Part shown: one piece after another, positions 1 through 5,732 of the stretch
How the letters are laid out: the number at the start of each line of letters is the position of its first letter
Numbering within the stretch: the stretch's first letter is position 1
From: Deltaproteobacteria bacterium
GTDB taxonomy: Bacteria > Desulfobacterota > Desulfobulbia > Desulfobulbales > BM004
NCBI GenBank assembly: GCA_019312985.1
Contig: JAFDCC010000100.1
Span: forward strand, 1-14,914
Direction: 5' to 3'
Length of the DNA: 14,914 nucleotides
Notes under the pieces: model-generated
Told to the model about the DNA's origin: nothing
What the model saw: the letters and a program-made list of their open reading frames with translations, nothing else
Database searches by the model: none
Made by a program: the position numbers and the translations under genes

Positions 1-133
1 CCCTGCAACCGGGTGCCTTCTTAAGCGCATAAATCGTTGCGCAACTTCGCAGCGCCAGCCCTGCTGCCATGTGCTGTAATTCTTCCAGCCGCCATTACCC
101 CATGGGTGTACCCCCATTATGATCCACCACATA

Positions 134-173
134 AAAAAAGCCCCCGCAGCTTTTGCGCTGCGGGGGCTTTTTT
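134..173 (-). terminator. Rho-independent terminator of the cytochrome cluster
   Basis: Two arms (134-150 and 157-173) are perfectly complementary over 17 bases. Each has a GC-rich core (GCCCCCGCAGC) and the loop is six bases. An A-run lies on one side and a T-run on the other, so the hairpin could terminate transcription on both strands. It starts 22 bases beyond the stop codon of the minus-strand NapC/NirT-like cytochrome gene, which is the only adjacent gene in the window. Confidence 0.93.
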
Positions 174-195
174 CTGAAGGCTGAAACTGCAGCCT

Positions 196-1647
196 TTATT
201 CAGGTTCGTCGTGGCACAGGTCACAGTCCATCGTGATATAATTGCCGGCTTCCGAGGTGTGCTCCTCGTCGTGGCAGCGGAAGCAGCCGAAACCGTTTTC
301 ATCGTAGTACTTGTGGCCGAGGTGACCGGAGTAGGTGCCCCAGTCGACATTCATATTGGGCCAGATGTTGTTCAGGTACGATTCAACGAGGTACTCACCG
401 GCAACCCTGAGATCATCGGCACGCTCCTCGGCCTGTTTTTCACTGCGCAGCTTCTGCAGGGCCACAAGGTGCTCACCGATCTTGGCAGCAGCCTCATCCC
501 GGCTCGGGTAGTCCCGCTGCAGGGCGATGAGGCTGTCCTCGCGGATACCTTCAATCTCCGGGTTCAGCTTCTTGCTGAGCAGGCCAAAATCGACAACCTC
601 GTCGGGCATGTCATAGATATGAGTGGGGCGGTTATGGCAGTCTATGCAGTCCATGGTGCGCCATTCGAGTTCCTCCCCTTCCGGGATTTCAATGTCCTCC
701 TTGACAAATTCCTCTTCTGAGCCGTCCGGCCGCTTTACCCTAACCCTGGCAACCTGGGTCCGCTTCTTATCTGCGGCGAGGTAGCTAACCTCCACGTCTT
801 TACTGACGTGCCAGTGAATTCCTTCAAATGCCCCGGTCTGGGGGTTGTGGCCGCCGATGTGGAGGGCCATCTCATTGACCTCGGGGTTGATCTGGTCGTC
901 GTTGGTGAAATGGGTGAAGATCTTGATCTTCTTGCCGTGAAACTTATCAGGCCAGTGACACTGTTCACAGGTGTCCCTGGCAGGCCGCAGATGTTCGACC
1001 GGGGCAGGGATCGGCCGGCTGTAGCTGTCAGCCACGACTGCAAGCACCTGGCGCAGGCCGGAGATCTTGGCCTGGACAAACCAGTCGGCGCCCGGACCGA
1101 TATGGCACTCGACACAAGCCACCTTGACATGGGGTGAGCGCTGGTAGGCAGTATATTCCGGGGCCATGACATCATGGCAGACAACACCGCAGAAATAAGG
1201 GGAATCGGTAAAGTGATACCCTTCATATCCTACGAGGACGAGAACGGTGATGTTGACGATTGTCAGGATGATAAACCCGATGATAAAGCTGCGGTGCTTG
1301 TGATCGCTGAGATTTATCTGCAGGTGCTCCTTGACGATGCCGTACTTGTGGTACTGTTTTCTTCTCAGGTATGCGGCAAGCGGGATAATCATGAGACCCA
1401 TGATCATGCCGCCGGGCAGCACCATATAGGTTATGATGCCAACATACGGATTATGGACAACTCCCAGAACCTCGACAATCATGCCGAGTATCATCAAGGT
1501 GATGCTGATAGTTGTCAGGACCATCCCGAACATTCCAAGGGGAGTCCGCCACATGCCCCGGATAATATGGCCCCAGGGCCCGCGGTACCTCTTGGCATCC
1601 TCGCCTGCAGTGCTTTGTCCTTCCTGGTTTGTTTCATTTGCAGCCAT
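196..1647 (-). CDS. NapC/NirT-like membrane-anchored hexaheme cytochrome c
   Basis: A 483-residue membrane cytochrome, probably a quinol dehydrogenase or quinone-facing electron relay that passes electrons to periplasmic cytochromes. Three hydrophobic segments are visible at about residues 38-63, 68-93 and 119-141; the last leads straight into the heme domain. Six heme sites follow: an unusual CxxxCH (Cys153, Cys157, His158), then CxxCH at 178, 227, 334, 455 and 475. A Met three residues after the first heme His (Met161) recalls the NrfH/NapC arrangement, but the protein is much longer than a classical NapC (about 200 residues). The start is supported by a purine-rich AGAGGAGAG eight bases upstream. 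It is the last gene of the minus-strand cytochrome cluster, 227 bases beyond the cytochrome b gene and directly before a strong terminator. The fold and role follow the family; the exact electron partner is unknown. Confidence 0.88.
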   Translation of the reverse strand: MAANETNQEGQSTAGEDAKRYRGPWGHIIRGMWRTPLGMFGMVLTTISITLMILGMIVEVLGVVHNPYVGIITYMVLPGGMIMGLMIIPLAAYLRRKQYHKYGIVKEHLQINLSDHKHRSFIIGFIILTIVNITVLVLVGYEGYHFTDSPYFCGVVCHDVMAPEYTAYQRSPHVKVACVECHIGPGADWFVQAKISGLRQVLAVVADSYSRPIPAPVEHLRPARDTCEQCHWPDKFHGKKIKIFTHFTNDDQINPEVNEMALHIGGHNPQTGAFEGIHWHVSKDVEVSYLAADKKRTQVARVRVKRPDGSEEEFVKEDIEIPEGEELEWRTMDCIDCHNRPTHIYDMPDEVVDFGLLSKKLNPEIEGIREDSLIALQRDYPSRDEAAAKIGEHLVALQKLRSEKQAEERADDLRVAGEYLVESYLNNIWPNMNVDWGTYSGHLGHKYYDENGFGCFRCHDEEHTSEAGNYITMDCDLCHDEPE

Positions 1648-1710
1648 TGCTCAAACTCTCCTCTGCTCTCTTCTTGATTCGTTCTGCTGAAAAATTAATG
1701 CGACCTTAAT

Positions 1711-1739
1711 ATTATAATACCAGCGCCATTTTTAAAAAG
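1711..1739 (-). promoter_or_regulatory. Possible sigma-70 promoter before the hexaheme cytochrome gene
   Basis: On the minus strand the 227-base gap upstream of the hexaheme gene contains a perfect TATAAT (1711-1716). A 17-base spacer separates it from a poor -35 candidate, CTTTTT (1734-1739). It would give the hexaheme cytochrome its own transcript in addition to read-through from the cytochrome b gene. The -10 is convincing by eye; the -35 is not. Confidence 0.35.
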
Positions 1740-1779
1740 CCCTGGCCGACACTCTCTATGTATTCGGGTGATCTGTATA

Positions 1780-1790
1780 CCACGACGTGG
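1780..1790. repeat. Short palindrome CCACG-A-CGTGG in the cytochrome gap
   Basis: A perfect 5-base inverted repeat around one central base lies between the cytochrome b and hexaheme cytochrome genes. It sits about 40 bases upstream of the possible -35 region of the hexaheme gene. It is the right size for a small operator half-site pair, but no regulator can be named and chance is possible. Confidence 0.3.
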
Positions 1791-1874
1791 CAGACACGGT
1801 CAGCACTTGAAAGAACCGAAATATATAACAGAGAGGCTTTTAAACCTCAACTTTTTTTATATGCGCAAATTTAC

Positions 1875-2717
1875 CTATTTTACATAGAGGAAAATCATGG
1901 AGTAAATGATGGACACAACAAGTGACATGCCGATGGCCAGAGCCGTAAAACCAAAGACATGCGACACCACAAAAAACCAGCGGGGTGTCGGCGGCACCTT
2001 GATCTCATCAAGCTTCCCGCTCTCTACCAGCTCGGCATATTCCCGCGGCCGCTCATGCATCAATTCTTCCAGCGGCATGGTGCCGGTAAAAATAACCGGG
2101 TCCATGGGAAATTTCTCAGGACGCAGATGTGTATTGAAGAAATGGATGGTAAAAATAAAGCCGGATGCAAGAAGGGCCTCATCGCTGTGAATAATCGTGG
2201 CAATATTTATCCAGTAGCCGGGGATGAAAATGGTAAACTGCTCCGGGAACCAGAGACACAACCCGGTGGAACCGATGACTGCGACACCCCAGAAAACGGC
2301 CATGAAGTCAAATTTCTCCCAGTAAGTCCAGCGCCCGTATTGCGGCTGCGGCCCCATACCGAAAAACCACTTGAAGGTCTGCAGCAGTTCCTTGGCATCG
2401 TTCAAATTGGGAACCATGCTGTCCTTGTCCAGGATAAACTGCATCAGCGACTTGCCGGATTTTTTCCAGTTCTGATACATGAGAACAAAGTTCAGGGCAA
2501 AATAGATGAAGGTTACAACCGCCATGAACCGGTGCAAAGCACCAAGCACCTCAAAGCTGCCGAAAATCTCGGCAACAAATTCGGCCCACTTCTCTGCCGC
2601 GAACTTCAGCGCCATACCTGTGACTGCCAGTGTAAGAAAGCTGATGATCACCAGAAAATGCAAAAATCGTGGGAACATTGTAAAACGCTGTACAAACTCT
2701 TCCTGTCGCTTCTCCAT
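1875..2717 (-). CDS. Cytochrome b561/FdnI-like diheme membrane protein
   Basis: A 280-residue integral membrane protein of the cytochrome b/b6 N-terminal, formate-dehydrogenase-gamma-like type, expected to carry two b hemes and exchange electrons with the quinone pool. Hydrophobic helices are visible at about residues 18-38, 60-83, 138-157, 165-195 and 247-277. Likely heme ligands are histidines placed in helices: His20 and His62 in the N-terminal half, His177 and His192 in the second half, with His253 near the last helix. A charged loop (about 196-246) separates helices four and five. The start is fixed by a good GAGGGAAGG ribosome-binding site. It lies 84 bases downstream of the 19-heme cytochrome gene and upstream of the hexaheme gene on the same strand. 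This suggests that the three encode parts of one quinone-linked complex (inference). Confidence 0.85.
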   Translation of the reverse strand: MEKRQEEFVQRFTMFPRFLHFLVIISFLTLAVTGMALKFAAEKWAEFVAEIFGSFEVLGALHRFMAVVTFIYFALNFVLMYQNWKKSGKSLMQFILDKDSMVPNLNDAKELLQTFKWFFGMGPQPQYGRWTYWEKFDFMAVFWGVAVIGSTGLCLWFPEQFTIFIPGYWINIATIIHSDEALLASGFIFTIHFFNTHLRPEKFPMDPVIFTGTMPLEELMHERPREYAELVESGKLDEIKVPPTPRWFFVVSHVFGFTALAIGMSLVVSIIYSMIFLYVK

Positions 2718-2801
2718 ATCGAACCTTCCCTCTGAAAACTTCGGGTTTTACCGGTGTTTATTGGTTTTCATCGTGTCTGAGTTATTCTTTTCCTCTTTCT
2801 C

Positions 2802-4793
2802 TTATAAAATATTTTCACGACTGTGTTCTCGACGCTTTTTGAACCGTTCCCTGAAGGAACGGGGTATCCAGAAAAGGGTATGGATACCGAAAAATGCAAA
2901 GGTGCCGAGGAGCAGGCCGGTCATGCCCCAGAATGTATAGTACAGATATGGATACTTGTGCCTGTCATGATGGGTGGCATGGGTCAGATAACCGGTAAAC
3001 TTCCTGTTGGAGCCGGGGTGGCACTTCCTGCATGTTTCCACCACATGGCGCCGGTTCAGCATCGATTCCGAGTAATATGCCGGCAGGATGTCATGGGAAC
3101 CGTGACAGTCGGAGCACTTGGCGGTCTTCTCACCGCCTGAAAGCATCGAGGCCTTGCCGTGGTAGGTTTCAAAATAGGTGTCGGTTTCATGTTCATGGCA
3201 GGTGCCGCATTCCTCCAGGATCATACCGCGAAAGTCGGCGGTATCATGCCGGTTGATCGCATGGGATGTATGGCAGTCAACACAGACCGGCAGTTTCTTG
3301 TTCGTTTTGGACACCAGGGAACTATGGATCGAAGCGCTGAATTTTTCGGCAATCCCCAGGTGACACTGGGCGCATGCCTTAATCACATTATTACGGTTCA
3401 CGCTTGATTCCGGGTCCGCTGAAGGCAGCATGCTGTGCGCCGTATGACAGTTGGTGCAGGTAGCTGAGACCATCAACCCCGACTGTGACAGGCCGCGGCC
3501 ATGAATACTCATCTGGTAGTGCATGATGATATCATGCTGTGTTCCGGTATACCGCAGGGCCGCCTTTTCCCCTTCACGGTGGCAGGTCGCGCAGAGCTCC
3601 GGGATATTGCGGGGAAATATGGGAGATTCGGAATTGGACTTGGCCATTATATTATGGGAGCCGTGGCAGTCGGAACAGACCGGGGCATTCTTGTCATTCT
3701 TTGCGGACTTTATTCCATGGGTGCTTTTATTATAGAGATCCACAACCTGGGCATGGCAGATGGAACAATCGACCTTGCCTGAATCCTTGCAGACCGGGTT
3801 ATTCTGGTGATCCACATTGACATGGCACTTGGCACAGGCAATCCGCTTTTCCTTGTGGATCGAATGCTCAAAATCATCGACATTGACATACAGACTCTTC
3901 TCGTCACCGTTGGCCATGACCTTTTTCAAGTCCTTATTGGCATGGCATCTCAGGCAGAACTGGTCATTGAGGCTGTCCTCGTAAAGGACCCTCCTGGCCT
4001 GATGCGGCCCATGGCATTCGACACAAGCCGGCACTTTATGTGGTTCGGTTTCCCACAATTCACCGCGGACAATCTTGGTGTGCGCCTCTTCAATATTGGC
4101 ATGGCACTTCATGCAGGTCTTCACCACATTCTGGCGGCTGATGGTGGAGTCCGGGTCCGTGTGGGGCAGGACATTGTGGGACGTATGACAGCTGGTGCAG
4201 ACCGCGGTGACGGTCAACCCCTTGCGGTAAAGGCCCTCCCCATGGATGGACATGGAGAAGTTCTTCAGGATATTCTTCTTAGGGATATTGTGGGTTAGGG
4301 TCATGGGACTGCCTTCCTGGTGGCAGCGGCCGCAGGTAAAGGGAACATTCAGTATGTAGGTGGGGGAGTTCTTGTCACTGGAAGAAAGAATCTCGTGCTT
4401 GCTGTGGCAGTCACTGCACCTGGGCGCATAGGGATCGTTTTTTTCAAGCGCCTGGCCGTGAAGGCTTCTGGCGAATATCTCGGCCTCACCGTCATGGCAG
4501 TTGCTGCAATCCACAGGTGCCATCGGGTATGGATGCTCATCATCGACGTCAGCTTCTTCATGACAGGAGACACAGCCGTTGTCTGCATGGACGGACCCCA
4601 TGTACTTCTCAGCGTCAACGGTCAACTGGATGGTCCTGCCGTCGACTTCAACGGTAAGATCGGGATCGGTGTGACACTCGAGACACTCCTCATCTGTCAG
4701 GGCGGCAGCGTTTTGCGCACTACACGTGAGCAAGAGGACAAAGACAAAAAGCGTGAACTTTCGCCAGCATTGTTTTTCCATAACTTTCAGCAT
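2802..4793 (-). CDS. Nineteen-heme c-type cytochrome with C-terminal membrane anchor
   Basis: A 663-residue secreted multiheme cytochrome. The N-terminus is a signal peptide with a long hydrophobic core (residues 13-31, probable cut near NAAA|LTD). Nineteen CxxCH heme sites run from residue 37 to 591. A hydrophobic helix (about 616-642) followed by a basic tail makes a C-terminal anchor, so the heme domain should face the periplasm while tethered to the inner membrane. The middle is internally duplicated. Residues about 124-263 and 371-509 share the same order: CSDCH, a CxxCH with a following Glu-Gly, a MSIHGxGL stretch, CTxCHTxH, a CxxCH, and CVxCH. A further partial copy begins at 560. The GGAAGG upstream of the ATG is only three bases away, so the exact start is slightly uncertain; an ATG four codons later has no better site. 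It is the first intact gene of the cytochrome cluster and probably the wire that takes electrons from the membrane subunits. Confidence 0.9.
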   Translation of the reverse strand: MLKVMEKQCWRKFTLFVFVLLLTCSAQNAAALTDEECLECHTDPDLTVEVDGRTIQLTVDAEKYMGSVHADNGCVSCHEEADVDDEHPYPMAPVDCSNCHDGEAEIFARSLHGQALEKNDPYAPRCSDCHSKHEILSSSDKNSPTYILNVPFTCGRCHQEGSPMTLTHNIPKKNILKNFSMSIHGEGLYRKGLTVTAVCTSCHTSHNVLPHTDPDSTISRQNVVKTCMKCHANIEEAHTKIVRGELWETEPHKVPACVECHGPHQARRVLYEDSLNDQFCLRCHANKDLKKVMANGDEKSLYVNVDDFEHSIHKEKRIACAKCHVNVDHQNNPVCKDSGKVDCSICHAQVVDLYNKSTHGIKSAKNDKNAPVCSDCHGSHNIMAKSNSESPIFPRNIPELCATCHREGEKAALRYTGTQHDIIMHYQMSIHGRGLSQSGLMVSATCTNCHTAHSMLPSADPESSVNRNNVIKACAQCHLGIAEKFSASIHSSLVSKTNKKLPVCVDCHTSHAINRHDTADFRGMILEECGTCHEHETDTYFETYHGKASMLSGGEKTAKCSDCHGSHDILPAYYSESMLNRRHVVETCRKCHPGSNRKFTGYLTHATHHDRHKYPYLYYTFWGMTGLLLGTFAFFGIHTLFWIPRSFRERFKKRREHSRENIL

Positions 4794-4823
4794 GATCCTT
4801 CCAACCTTGGCTTTAAGTGATCT

Positions 4824-5144
4824 TCAAACATAAAAATTCTTCAGTAAATCCATGGAAACAGGCAGCAGTGTCGTGTTGTTCCCCGAAGAGCCTATTTTCC
4901 GAACCGAAACAGTGCTCCTGGTAATGATATCCGGCCCCGGAACATCCTGGGTATTGGTCTGCAAATCGACGCGGATAATATTCTTTAGCAAAGGAATAAA
5001 AACGACAAGGCCCGGACCCGTGGGAAGCCTCATTTTTCCCAGGCGGTTAACGACGCCCCGTTGATACTGCGGCTGCATCTTTACCGAGACAAAGAGAAAC
5101 ATCAAAAGAAGAGGTGTCAGAAAAACAGCGACGTATAACACCAT
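4824..5144 (-). pseudogene. Internally deleted slipin/stomatin (SPFH) remnant
   Basis: A 106-codon open frame with a good ribosome-binding site (GAGGG just upstream). Residues 1-22 form one membrane helix. The segment QYQRGVVNRLGK...GPGLVVFIPLLK, then VDLQTNTQDVPGPDIITR, matches the start of the slipin/stomatin SPFH domain. The last 20 or so residues (NNTTLLPVSMDLLKNF) resemble the far C-terminal end of slipins, which ends in a phrase like STIVFPLPMDLL. Normal slipins are about 250 residues, so roughly 150 residues of the SPFH core and coiled coil are missing between Val81 and Gly85. The frame stays open, so a mini-protein could still be made, but the SPFH fold cannot form. I call it a decayed or internally deleted gene. 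It lies 30 bases upstream of the 19-heme cytochrome on the same strand and probably opens that transcript. Confidence 0.65.
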
Positions 5145-5612
5145 TCACCCTCTGGCTGTCATTTAAAGCCCCAATCACCCTAATTCCCGAAGCTGTCACC
5201 ATGCGACAGGTGTGTAGCCTCAGCCACGCTGTGCCACATTTCCGACGAAAAATGCAACACTTGTGTGGCAAACCGAATATACGGCTATTTCATGAAATTG
5301 CAAGTAAAAAAGAGAATTTTATGAATGGGTATTCAATGGCTTTTCTCTTCTCGCCTGCCTGCCGCGAGCCTTAAAAACCATTCTCGACCCAGGGCGGACC
5401 AACAAGATCGCCAGACATACCACCGAACCTTCCTTCAAAATATATTGAATTAGCAGTACTTATTTTTGCTGCCGCAAAGCCGGCACAAACAGGCGGCCAT
5501 TTTCCACACCCAGTATGTTAGGAGGATGATGTTTTTATTTTGTATACGCCTTGTACGGTTTTCCCCCTTCTACTTTATAACTACCCATTTTTGCTGAACA
5601 TTTTTTACATTA
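5145..5612. other. Intergenic region between divergent genes; small inverted repeats only
   Basis: About 470 bases without a convincing gene separate the minus-strand slipin remnant from the plus-strand kinase. It should hold the promoter of the cytochrome cluster, but I see no good -35/-10 pair. Visible structure: an inverted repeat TGCCACA/TGTGGCA (5232-5238 with 5264-5270), a near-palindrome TTCAAAATATATTGAA (5434-5449), and an AGGAGG followed at once by two ATG codons (5520-5531). Those ATGs open a 23-residue hydrophobic frame ending at 5597. None of these is strong enough to name a regulator or a peptide. Confidence 0.5.
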
Positions 5613-5628
5613 TGGCCCGGACATTGCA
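5613..5628 (+). promoter_or_regulatory. Probable sigma-54 promoter of the histidine kinase
   Basis: The sequence TGGCCCGGACATTGCA matches the sigma-54 consensus TGGCACG-N4-TTGC(A/T) at every informative position except one (C for A in the -24 box). The spacing between the -24 GG (5614-5615) and the -12 GC (5626-5627) is exactly right. Transcription should begin near 5638-5640. That is downstream of the ATG at 5628, so this ATG could not be the start codon of this transcript. Confidence 0.55.
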
Positions 5629-5717
5629 TGAAAAATACTGCCTGTGAAGGCAGTCATCCGGCTATGAACACCCTGCCTCCAGGGCAGTTTTGCAGACGCT
5701 GCATATTTTACACCCCT

Positions 5718-5723
5718 AAGGGG
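5718..5723 (+). promoter_or_regulatory. Ribosome-binding site deciding the GTG start of the kinase
   Basis: AAGGGG stands nine bases before the in-frame GTG at 5733. The upstream in-frame ATGs at 5628 and 5664 have no comparable site at proper distance. With the sigma-54-like element overlapping 5628, this supports translation from 5733. Confidence 0.5.
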
Positions 5724-5732
5724 AACCCCCAC

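Noticed and set aside
1..133. Possible tail of a plus-strand gene at the left edge.
   Set aside because: Frames close after 7, 25 or 10 codons and none gives a recognisable C-terminus; too short to support.
1833..1858. GAGG...CCTC followed by a T-run suggests a plus-strand terminator.
   Set aside because: Only a 4-bp stem, and no plus-strand gene ends here; the T-run is on the wrong strand for the cytochrome genes.
1959..2735. Long plus-strand open frame (258 codons) opposite the cytochrome b gene.
   Set aside because: No recognisable domain or ribosome-binding site; it is antisense to a gene with clear helices and heme histidines.
5222..5236. Minus-strand TGGCAC-N4-TGGCT looks like a sigma-54 promoter for the cytochrome cluster.
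   Set aside because: The spacing between the GG and GC elements is one base too short and the -12 box is imperfect; sigma-54 promoters tolerate little spacing change.
5470..5500. GCCGCAAAGCCGGC resembles the second half of a GEMM (c-di-GMP) riboswitch.
   Set aside because: The first conserved half (GGCAAACC and the tetraloop stem) is absent upstream and the paired helices cannot be drawn.
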